Positions 1 to 4,994 of a DNA stretch of 6,044 bases are shown here, piece after piece. How positions within the stretch are numbered: position 1 is the first letter of the stretch; the number at the start of each line of letters is the position of its first letter. Made by a program: the position numbers and the translations under genes. The stretch comes from a bacterium (lineage in GTDB: Bacteria; Vulcanimicrobiota; Xenobia; Xenobiales; Xenobiaceae). The stretch spans positions 1 to 6,044 of the forward strand of contig JAFSXO010000298.1 in the NCBI GenBank assembly GCA_017444045.1, read 5' to 3'. The notes under the pieces are model-generated. The model made no database searches and had not been told where the DNA came from. It saw nothing but the letters and a program-made list of their open reading frames with translations.

Positions 1-1
1 C

Positions 2-544
2 CGCGATCAGCTGCTCGATGTGGCTATGCACCTTTTTTCTCGATATGGCCTAGAGGGGACTACGACCAAGGATATAGCTAAAGCGGCGGGCGTATCGCCA
101 GGCCTGTTGTATCATTATTATGAGTCTAAAGAGGATCTTTTGGTTGACGTTATAAAACGCTTCCAAAATCGTCCAGATATGTCTAAGCTCATCACAGATA
201 ATGATTATGGCCCTCTAAAAGAAGCCTTTTTGCGCATACTGACCGCGCTGAGGGCGTATTTTGAAACGCATATCGACGAAATCTGGCTGATTATACGGGC
301 GGCTGCGCGTTTCCCTTCTATCTCAGAAACGCTGCGCAGTTTTAAGTCGGAGAATAACTATGCTTTCGCCGAGTTCTTTATTAGGCGCATGGAGGCTGGC
401 GAAATAAAGCACTTGGATTCTCCCGAGCGCTTGGCGGGTCTGCTGTGCCATATCATTGTCTCTGAGCTGCTGATGCAGGCACCTCAGAGTGCCAATCTGG
501 AAGATGTGGTGGAAGTTTTGCTTAATGGCCTGGTGCCAAATTAG
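2..544 (+). CDS. TetR/AcrR-family transcriptional regulator, 5' end cut by window edge
   Basis: This is a DNA-binding repressor-type protein with an N-terminal helix-turn-helix and a C-terminal ligand/dimer domain. The frame is open from base 2, and the first codons already read as helix 1 (RDQLLDVAMHLFSRYG), so the true start lies upstream. The GTG at base 20 is internal and would cut into that helix. Counting from base 2, the HTH covers about residues 20-40 (TTTKDIAKAAGVSP, then GLLYHYYESKEDLL), the hallmark of TetR. Residues from about 50 to 180 are an all-helical region with no recognisable effector signature. Total length of 180 plus a few missing residues fits the family's roughly 190-200. 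The next gene starts 131 bp downstream on the same strand, so that gene is a plausible target or co-transcribed partner. The family call is secure; ligand and operator are unknown. Confidence 0.9.
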   Translation, partial: RDQLLDVAMHLFSRYGLEGTTTKDIAKAAGVSPGLLYHYYESKEDLLVDVIKRFQNRPDMSKLITDNDYGPLKEAFLRILTALRAYFETHIDEIWLIIRAAARFPSISETLRSFKSENNYAFAEFFIRRMEAGEIKHLDSPERLAGLLCHIIVSELLMQAPQSANLEDVVEVLLNGLVPN

Positions 545-665
545 TTTTCTATCTTTGCATTTTCATTGGCTTTAGTGATAAACTTAACTATGTGCGTCTG
601 GCGACTGACATCTATCGTTGCGCGAATTAGAGCGTAGCAATGCAGGAGTATTATTTTTGTTTTGT

Positions 666-673
666 GGAGGAAG
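666..673 (+). promoter_or_regulatory. Ribosome binding site that sets the SnoaL-like start
   Basis: GGAGGAAG lies just upstream of ATG 676, with five bases between the GGAGG core and the start. The in-frame ATG at 640 has only a weak GC-rich stretch before it, and it would place this strong site inside the coding region. ATG 676 is therefore preferred. Confidence 0.75.
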
Positions 674-675
674 CT

Positions 676-1095
676 ATGAATAAGATCGCGCGCAACACGG
701 AAATAATGCACAAATTCGAGACGATGATCAACACCAATGATAAAGCTCTGGCCAAGGAGCTGGTCTCAGACAAAGCCTCGTTCTTTACGCCGGCAAGTCC
801 GGTGCCATTGTATGGCGGTGAGGGCTATCTGTCTGTGGTAGACTGGATGCGTGAAGGGTTTTCTGATGTGCGCTGGCATTTGGATGAAATGGTGCCTGCC
901 GAGGATAAGGTAGCCGTGCGCTGGACGCTGACAGGAACCCACGATGGTGAGTTCCTTGGCATTAAGCCAACTGGGAATAAGATCTCTGTCTGTGTAATGA
1001 ATTTCTATTATTTTGACGAAAATGGGCAGATAATTAACGATGTCGCAGCTGAAGGAATGATTGGTATCTTGCGCGGCATAGGCGCAGTAAAGTAG
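676..1095 (+). CDS. SnoaL-like / NTF2-fold protein (polyketide-cyclase-like superfamily)
   Basis: This small soluble 139-residue protein matches the layout of the SnoaL-like branch of the NTF2 fold. It has an N-terminal helical part (about 1-30), then the pattern ending in VAVRWTLTGTHDGEFLGI (about 79-96), followed by KPTGNKI and a beta-rich end (MNFYYFDENGQI). The sequence 'WTLTGTHDGEFLGIKPTG' is the typical family signature, where many members read 'GIPPTGK'. Members include aldol-type cyclases, isomerases, dehydratases and many proteins of unknown function, so no substrate can be assigned. Length is normal for a single domain. The start is chosen by the GGAGGAAG site; a 12-codon longer form from ATG 640 is possible. 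It follows the TetR gene by 131 bp in the same direction, which suggests a regulator-target pair. That link is inference. Confidence 0.8.
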   Translation: MNKIARNTEIMHKFETMINTNDKALAKELVSDKASFFTPASPVPLYGGEGYLSVVDWMREGFSDVRWHLDEMVPAEDKVAVRWTLTGTHDGEFLGIKPTGNKISVCVMNFYYFDENGQIINDVAAEGMIGILRGIGAVK

Positions 1096-1125
1096 CCAGC
1101 GGGCCAGCGAAAACGTGCCAGCGGG
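1095..1125 (+). repeat. Three short direct repeats of GCCAGCG
   Basis: GCCAGCG occurs at 1095-1101, 1103-1109 and 1117-1123, starting at the last base of the SnoaL-like stop codon. The first and third copies extend to GCCAGCGGG. CCAGCGGG also occurs at 2688-2695, in the gap between the PduS and PduT genes. The function is unknown. The third copy also supplies the left arm of the hairpin at 1115-1136. Confidence 0.5.
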
Positions 1126-1157
1126 AAAGCTGGTGCTTGGCTTAGGTGTTCGCTTTT
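1106..1157 (+). terminator. Possible transcription terminator hairpin after the SnoaL-like gene
   Basis: An inner stem pairs 1115-1122 (GTGCCAGC) with 1129-1136 (GCTGGTGC), eight pairs including two G-U, around the six-base loop GGGAAA. An outer helix, AGCGAA at 1106-1111 with TTCGCT at 1149-1154, could enclose it and is followed by TTTT ending at 1157. The T tract is short and only adjoins the outer helix, so this is a weak candidate. Its place directly after a stop codon is the best support. Confidence 0.35.
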
Positions 1158-1233
1158 GCTGATCGCCGACTTATGATCGTTGCTTCTGCTGTCGTTGCAC
1201 AGGCTGCCTTTGCTTCACGCTAACGTTGCTCTC

Positions 1234-1258
1234 ACTAAAGGGTACAGTGTTCTTTAGT
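1234..1258. promoter_or_regulatory. Inverted repeat upstream of the PduS gene (possible operator)
   Basis: ACTAAAG at 1234-1240 is mirrored exactly by CTTTAGT at 1252-1258 across an 11-base spacer, about 60 bp ahead of the PduS start. The size and position suit a dimeric regulator site, but a leader hairpin is equally possible. I see no convincing -35/-10 pair around it. The regulator is unknown. Confidence 0.35.
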
Positions 1259-1274
1259 CGAAATTAATAAGTTA

Positions 1275-1289
1275 CTCTTTGCATAAGAG
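1275..1289. promoter_or_regulatory. Short palindrome in the PduS leader
   Basis: CTCTT (1275-1279) and AAGAG (1285-1289) flank TGCAT, giving a 15-base near-palindrome ending 17 bases before the Shine-Dalgarno site of the PduS gene. It could be a half of a larger operator region together with the repeat at 1234-1258, or a small leader hairpin. Five-base arms can arise by chance. Confidence 0.2.
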
Positions 1290-1306
1290 CAATGCTGTTA
1301 AAATAT

Positions 1307-1314
1307 GAGGTGAT
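1307..1314 (+). promoter_or_regulatory. Strong Shine-Dalgarno of the PduS gene; decides between two TTG starts
   Basis: GAGGTGAT can pair over eight bases with the canonical 16S rRNA 3' end. Two in-frame TTG codons follow, at 1314 and 1320. The first overlaps this site and leaves only three bases after GAGG; the second leaves nine. TTG 1320 is therefore slightly preferred. The only nearby ATG (1305) runs into a stop two codons later. Confidence 0.6.
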
Positions 1315-1319
1315 TGGCT

Positions 1320-2633
1320 TTGGCAAGTCTCGATCTTCGCCAGATGGGCGTAGTCGGCGCCGGTGGTGCCGGTTTTCCTACGGCGGTTAAAGCGCGTTCT
1401 CAGGTAGAATACGTATTGGCCAACGGAGCCGAATGTGAGCCTTTGGTGCATAAAGATGTTCACGTGATGGAGCGCTTCGCTCCCCAGGTAGTGGGAGGCA
1501 TGCGCATAATGATGGCCTGCACCGGGGCTACAAAGGGTCGGATTTGCGTTAAGGGCAAGCATGCCGAAGCCATAAAAGCGCTGAGTGAGCACCTGCCGGG
1601 AACGGGTATAGATATCAACATTCTGGGCGATTTTTATCCGGCCGGGGATGAGTACGAGATCGTTTACTCGGCCACAGGGCGTCTGATCCCGCCTGCGGGA
1701 CTGCCAGCTCAGGTTGGCTGTGTGGTCAACAATACCGAGACGCTTTTCAATGTATTTCAGGCTGCGCAGGGAATGCCGGTCACCCATAAATTCGTTTCCG
1801 TGGTGGGCCTGGTGGAGCGTCCCTCCTGCTTCCATGTGCCGATCGGCACGATGCTCTCCGATGTTCTGCGCTGGGCCGGCGGGAAAACCCAGCCCGATGC
1901 CGCAGTTGTGCTTAACGGTCTGATGATGGGACGGCTGATAGACAATTTGGATATTCCCGTGACCAAGACGACCGGAGCCATGATCGTTCTGCCCGGAAAT
2001 CACCCTCTGATTCAGCGTCTCAGGCGAGCAGACAAGGAGCGCATCCGCGTGGACCGTTCGGCCTGCGATCAGTGCAGCCACTGTACCGAGCTTTGCCCGC
2101 GCCATTTGTTGGGCTATCAGGTATCGCCGCACAAGGTCATGCGCGGTCTGGGCTTCAGCAAATCCGGCAGCGAGCTGCTGAACAATTATGCGGCGCTGTG
2201 CGTGCAGTGCGGTCTGTGCACCATGTACTCCTGCCCCGAGGGGCTGTTCCCCCGCGAAGCCTGTATGAAGGCTAAGGCCGATATGCGGGCCGCCGGACAG
2301 AAATTCGTGCAGCAGACCCCGCCCGAGGTGCATCCCATGAAGGAGGGCCGCCGGGTGCCCACTTTAGCTCTGCGCAAGCGCATGGGGGTGCTGCCTTACG
2401 ATACCGAGACCGAGTTCCGGGAGATTCCCGAACAGCCGCGCAGGGTGCGCATTATGTTCTCCCAGCATATTGGTAAGCCGGCTCAGCCCATCGTGGGCGT
2501 GGGCACTGGCGTCAGCGTGGGCCAGGTGGTGGCGACAGTTCCCGAGGATCAGCTGGGCGTCAGCATTCACGCGAGCATCAATGGTGTGGTCAGCGAAATA
2601 ACCGATACATATCTGGAAATTGAATTGAGGTAA
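1320..2633 (+). CDS. pduS: PduS-type cobalamin reductase (RnfC/Nqo1-like flavo-iron-sulfur protein)
   Basis: PduS is a microcompartment-associated flavoprotein that transfers electrons from NADH to cob(III)/cob(II)alamin, helping reactivate B12 for diol dehydratase-type enzymes. The 437-residue protein shows the family plan in order. A nucleotide/flavin-binding start (GVVGAGGAGFPT, residues 10-21) is followed by the RnfC-like NGAECEPL (35-42) and VVNNTETLFNV (around 137-141). An SLBB-like middle leads to two four-cysteine clusters, C249-x2-C252-x2-C255-x3-C259 and C294-x2-C297-x2-C300-x4-C305, which should hold two [4Fe-4S] centres. A C-terminal barrel-sandwich domain spans about 378-437. Length matches known PduS (about 450). 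Start is TTG 1320, or TTG 1314 (two residues longer). No signal peptide or membrane segment is visible. The PduT-type shell gene follows 98 bp downstream, which strongly supports PduS over RnfC. The substrate pathway it serves is not in the window. Confidence 0.9.
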   Translation: MASLDLRQMGVVGAGGAGFPTAVKARSQVEYVLANGAECEPLVHKDVHVMERFAPQVVGGMRIMMACTGATKGRICVKGKHAEAIKALSEHLPGTGIDINILGDFYPAGDEYEIVYSATGRLIPPAGLPAQVGCVVNNTETLFNVFQAAQGMPVTHKFVSVVGLVERPSCFHVPIGTMLSDVLRWAGGKTQPDAAVVLNGLMMGRLIDNLDIPVTKTTGAMIVLPGNHPLIQRLRRADKERIRVDRSACDQCSHCTELCPRHLLGYQVSPHKVMRGLGFSKSGSELLNNYAALCVQCGLCTMYSCPEGLFPREACMKAKADMRAAGQKFVQQTPPEVHPMKEGRRVPTLALRKRMGVLPYDTETEFREIPEQPRRVRIMFSQHIGKPAQPIVGVGTGVSVGQVVATVPEDQLGVSIHASINGVVSEITDTYLEIELR

Positions 2634-2637
2634 TGCC

Positions 2638-2677
2638 GTTAGCTTAGTTTTAGTCGCATAATTGCTGATAAGCTAAC
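2638..2677. promoter_or_regulatory. Perfect 9-bp inverted repeat between the PduS and PduT genes
   Basis: GTTAGCTTA at 2638-2646 is the exact reverse complement of TAAGCTAAC at 2669-2677, with 22 bases between. It begins four bases after the PduS stop. In RNA it would form a stem with a large AT-rich loop and no T tract, so it is not a standard terminator. It could be an mRNA processing or stability element that sets PduS:PduT ratios, or an operator for an internal promoter. Function is inferred only. Confidence 0.45.
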
Positions 2678-2718
2678 ATGTTCAGGACCAGCGGGTAGTT
2701 TTAATGACATTGATATTT

Positions 2719-2723
2719 GAGGA
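2719..2723 (+). promoter_or_regulatory. Ribosome binding site of the PduT-type gene
   Basis: GAGGA lies eight bases before ATG 2732. The earlier in-frame TTG at 2717 overlaps this site, so it is unlikely to be the start. Confidence 0.75.
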
Positions 2724-2731
2724 ATGAAGCG

Positions 2732-3286
2732 ATGTACGAAGGCAATTGCGTAGGTTTGGTAGAGTTGAACAGCATTGCAGCCGGATATGAGGTTACCGAT
2801 GCCATGCTCAAGGCCGCGGAGGTCAGCTTGGTGCTGTCCCGCACGGTCTGTTCGGGCAAATATATAGTTTTGGTGCGCGGCAATGTGGCGGCAGTAACCT
2901 CATCGGTGGCCGCCGGAGAGGAATGGGGGAGAGGGTCGGTTATCGACTCCTTTGTAATTCCCAACCTGCACGATCAGGTCTTTCCCGCCTTTACGGGCAC
3001 CGGCCCTCACCAGCGCATAGATGCGCTGGGCATCTTGGAGGCCTTTACGGTCGCGGCGCTTATCGAAGGCGCCGATGCCGCGGTTAAGGCGGCTGCCGTA
3101 GATTTGCTGGAGATCCGCCTGGCCGTAGCTTTGGGCGGCAAGGCCTTTGTGACTATGACCGGTACGGTCGCCGCGGTGCAGAGCGCTATAAATGCTGGTG
3201 CCCGCGTAATTGCCGATAAGGGCCTGCTCGTTAATCAGGTCGTCATTCCCAATCCCCGTCCCGAGCTTACCGAAGAATACATCTGA
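2732..3286 (+). CDS. pduT: PduT-type BMC shell protein, tandem-domain trimer with pore Fe-S cysteine
   Basis: This is a shell protein of a bacterial microcompartment. It has two fused BMC domains: about residues 6-90 (CVGLVELNSIAAGYEVTDAM onward) and about 98-180 (ALGILEAFTVAALIEGADAA onward). Each has the typical 'GxxE...A...D.mlKaa.v' opening and a 'GGK/GKY...G.v.aV..a' strand-helix pattern. Trimers of such proteins form pseudo-hexamers. C40, in SRTVCSGKY, sits where known PduT carries its cysteine (SKTICPGKF), three copies of which bind a [4Fe-4S] cluster at the central pore. The 184-residue length equals that of characterised PduT. ATG 2732 is set by GAGGA. It follows the PduS gene, its known binding partner. 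The role is probably electron transfer or cluster exchange across the shell. The closing segment NPRPELTEEYI also resembles the PduT tail. Confidence 0.93.
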   Translation: MYEGNCVGLVELNSIAAGYEVTDAMLKAAEVSLVLSRTVCSGKYIVLVRGNVAAVTSSVAAGEEWGRGSVIDSFVIPNLHDQVFPAFTGTGPHQRIDALGILEAFTVAALIEGADAAVKAAAVDLLEIRLAVALGGKAFVTMTGTVAAVQSAINAGARVIADKGLLVNQVVIPNPRPELTEEYI

Positions 3287-3293
3287 TAGGTGG
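3287..3293 (+). promoter_or_regulatory. Ribosome binding site of the SGNH-like gene, abutting the PduT stop
   Basis: TAGGTGG starts directly after the TGA of the PduT-type gene and sits eight bases before ATG 3302. The in-frame GTG at 3290 lies inside this site, so ATG 3302 is the likely start. The tight junction implies co-transcription and perhaps translational coupling. Confidence 0.6.
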
Positions 3294-3301
3294 CCTGTGC
3301 G

Positions 3302-4402
3302 ATGCCGTCTCGCTTGCGCCGTTTTTGCCTGTGGACGCTGGTGTTTGCGGCCGTCTTGCTGGTGGTGTCTGAGGTCTATCTGCGCATGCGGGGCTACAGT
3401 CCCAAGCCGTTTCTGCATGGCCAGCCGCTTAGCGACAGCGAATGCCGCTCTCCGCAGTACATAGTTGGCGAGCGCAGACTGCACCCGCTCCTGGGCTGGA
3501 CCAGTCCGGAGGGGCAGATAATGCCTACCGAGGGATGCCGTGAGGCTGCCACGGTGCTGGCTGATGGCCGCAGGCGCAGCTATAGCGCGGATCGCCCTCG
3601 CACCAAGCGCGGCGTGGCACTGCTGGGCTGCTCATTTACCTACGGAACCGGGGTTGCCGACAGCGATACCTTTGCCTGGCGCTTGAATGAGCGCTATCCC
3701 GAGCTGACCTTTGATAACTTTGGGGTTGAGGGATATTCAGCTGATCAGTGTCTGCTGCTAATGCAACGGCTGCTGGAAGAGCCGCAGGCTATATCTGCCG
3801 AGGTGGCCGATACGCCTTACGAGCTGTTTATTTACTCGGGAATTTACGACCATCTCTTCCGTAACCGCGCTTATAACACTTTCTTTCTGTCCGATGGTCG
3901 GATGTTCGTCTATCCTCCGGCTGGCAGCGGGCATGTCTTTTCTCCGCGTCTGTATGAGAGCTATTGGTATGGCGAGGACAGGCTGGCCAGCCTTTATTTT
4001 TGGCACCGCCTGCAGATTAGCTCGTACATGAAGTACAATGAACTCCTGCGCGATAAAGTAATTATGAAACGGCAGGATTCCTCGTGGGAGCTTATGGCTG
4101 AGATTGTCGCGGCCATGAATCAGCTTGCTGCTGAGCGCGGGGCGCGTTTTGCCTGTGTCGGCATGGATGTGCCGTTTTGCGCCAGCATGAAGAATCGTCT
4201 GGCTGATAAAGACATATCCTTTATCGATGCCACTCTGATGGGCCGGGATCATCCCGAGTGCTTTAATAAGGTGCGCAATCGTTTTGCCCATCCCAATGCC
4301 GCGGGGCACAGCTACTTTGCGGAGCGGATAGCCGACTGGATTGATCGGGTGCGTTATTTTTCTGGCAGCCCTAGCCAGAGCACCGTACTGCTGAAGCCCT
4401 GA
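3302..4402 (+). CDS. Membrane-anchored SGNH/GDSL hydrolase-like protein
   Basis: The protein is 366 residues. An arginine-rich start (MPSRLRR) is followed by one hydrophobic helix at about residues 8-23 and no clear cleavage site, so it is probably a signal anchor with the rest outside the cytoplasm. The SGNH fold is supported by block I, VALLGCSFTYGTGV, with candidate nucleophile S111. Block II is DNFGVEGYS (138-146), and the C-terminal HPNAAGH carries candidate catalytic H330. Block III reads G180-I-Y-D-H, so the usual Asn is Tyr. The Asp normally three residues before the His is Arg. Activity may therefore rest on a Ser-His pair or be altered. Relatives act on acyl or acetyl esters of lipids and polysaccharides; no substrate can be named. 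It starts 15 bp after the PduT-type gene, so it shares its transcript, yet it has no known BMC role. Fold call is good, function open. Confidence 0.75.
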   Translation: MPSRLRRFCLWTLVFAAVLLVVSEVYLRMRGYSPKPFLHGQPLSDSECRSPQYIVGERRLHPLLGWTSPEGQIMPTEGCREAATVLADGRRRSYSADRPRTKRGVALLGCSFTYGTGVADSDTFAWRLNERYPELTFDNFGVEGYSADQCLLLMQRLLEEPQAISAEVADTPYELFIYSGIYDHLFRNRAYNTFFLSDGRMFVYPPAGSGHVFSPRLYESYWYGEDRLASLYFWHRLQISSYMKYNELLRDKVIMKRQDSSWELMAEIVAAMNQLAAERGARFACVGMDVPFCASMKNRLADKDISFIDATLMGRDHPECFNKVRNRFAHPNAAGHSYFAERIADWIDRVRYFSGSPSQSTVLLKP

Positions 4403-4456
4403 TTTGTGTGCTGTTAAGGGGCCTGTCCGAACGCAGTAAAGTGCTGTATTTTGTTA

Positions 4457-4465
4457 TGTTATATT
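4457..4465 (+). promoter_or_regulatory. Candidate extended -10 promoter for the cysteine-rich gene
   Basis: TGTTATATT fits the extended -10 pattern TGnTATAAT with one mismatch, in a markedly AT-rich stretch. Transcription would start near 4472, giving a leader of about 27 bases that includes the Shine-Dalgarno site at 4481-4487. No good -35 lies 17 bases upstream, which extended -10 promoters can do without. Confidence 0.45.
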
Positions 4466-4480
4466 GTTTTTTATTAGAAT

Positions 4481-4487
4481 AAGGAAG
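4481..4487 (+). promoter_or_regulatory. Ribosome binding site of the cysteine-rich gene
   Basis: AAGGAAG precedes ATG 4499 by 11 bases, a little long. The in-frame GTG at 4487 overlaps the site, so ATG 4499 remains the best start. Confidence 0.5.
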
Positions 4488-4498
4488 TGTGTTGCGTT

Positions 4499-4936
4499 AT
4501 GGACGCTTCGGCTAAAACGATAGTGAACGCTTTTAAGAAGTATGGTATCGACTGCGGTGTTGATGAAGAACCACTTATAACGCGTGTGTGCAATGGTTTT
4601 TTGTGTAGTTTGCACGGCAAAGAATTTCAGGTCTGTGTCTTTTTTATTATCAGCAAGCAAGATGGCTCGGTCTGCTCTGAACTTAGGTTCTCGTATGGCG
4701 ATGGCAATGATGTTGTGTGCCGAGATGTAGAAAAAGGCTTGCAGGTATGCAATAGACTGAACAACTATACTAATTTGTTCTACACCTTTGCCCTTATGCA
4801 GAACAGCAATGTTCTGTTCGCGAAGTGCCCATTCCCGTCGTTTATTAACAAAGGAAAGTTTGCGCTGTTTTTGTACAGCGTGGCGGCTAGTCATATGGAA
4901 GAGTTAATCCTTCCTGAACTGGGAAAGTGCATTTAA
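4499..4936 (+). CDS. Cysteine-rich hypothetical protein, possibly YbjN-like fold
   Basis: This 145-residue protein is not confidently recognised. It has no signal peptide or membrane helix, so it should be cytosolic. An opening helix (ASAKTIVNAFKKYGID) and alternating beta strands lead to a helix and strand reading VCNRLNNYTNLFYTFALM, then a long C-terminal helix. This order resembles YbjN/type III secretion chaperone-like proteins ('..N.lN....f.k.y...dg.v....'), but the match is loose. Nine cysteines (19, 31, 36, 46, 59, 74, 84, 110, 144) are about 6% of residues, high for a cytosolic protein and not arranged as a known metal motif. Base composition is visibly more AT-rich than the PduS gene. 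It is preceded by its own candidate promoter and followed 58 bp later by the tannase-like gene. It is very probably a real gene: good ribosome site and a clean frame. Confidence 0.65.
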   Translation: MDASAKTIVNAFKKYGIDCGVDEEPLITRVCNGFLCSLHGKEFQVCVFFIISKQDGSVCSELRFSYGDGNDVVCRDVEKGLQVCNRLNNYTNLFYTFALMQNSNVLFAKCPFPSFINKGKFALFLYSVAASHMEELILPELGKCI

Positions 4937-4966
4937 GTTAATGAGGCTATTGGCCATTGCTTAACT
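4936..4966. repeat. Inverted repeat in the gap before the tannase-like gene
   Basis: AGTTAA (4936-4941) and TTAACT (4961-4966) are exact mirror arms. Between them GGC (4945-4947) and GCC (4953-4955) can pair around TATTG. A bulged hairpin is possible right at the stop of the cysteine-rich gene. No T tract follows, so it is not a typical terminator; an operator is possible. Confidence 0.25.
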
Positions 4967-4976
4967 AAACGATATT

Positions 4977-4984
4977 GGGGAAGG
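4977..4984 (+). promoter_or_regulatory. Ribosome binding site of the tannase-like gene
   Basis: GGGGAAGG lies ten bases before TTG 4995, the first start-type codon in frame with a complete signal peptide. A stop codon at 4962-4964 bounds the frame upstream. Confidence 0.5.
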
Positions 4985-4994
4985 TACTGATATA

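Noticed and set aside
1299..1304. TAAAAT as a -10 box for the PduS gene
   Set aside because: Transcription would begin within or after the ribosome binding site at 1307-1314, leaving it untranscribed.
1096..1313. Cobalamin riboswitch ahead of the PduS gene
   Set aside because: Expected for a corrinoid enzyme, but I see no B12-box-like sequence (GCCACTG type) or multi-arm fold, and about 218 bases leave little room.
1272..2333. A 353-codon open frame on the minus strand opposite the PduS gene
   Set aside because: It lies almost wholly antisense to a convincingly conserved gene, its translation is low-complexity in His, Gly and Arg with no recognisable domain, and it is explained by codon bias of the opposite strand.
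2900..3484. A 194-codon minus-strand frame across the PduT/SGNH junction
   Set aside because: It overlaps two supported genes and its protein shows no family pattern or ribosome site.
4451..4480. TTGTTA with an 18-base spacer and TAGAAT as a promoter
   Set aside because: Good by consensus, but the transcript would start at about 4487, after the ribosome site of the cysteine-rich gene. The extended -10 at 4457-4465 fits better.
4454..4894. A 146-codon minus-strand frame opposite the cysteine-rich gene
   Set aside because: I weighed this because the plus-strand gene is itself unrecognised. The plus frame has a ribosome site, a promoter candidate and the same direction as all neighbours, while the minus frame shows none of these.
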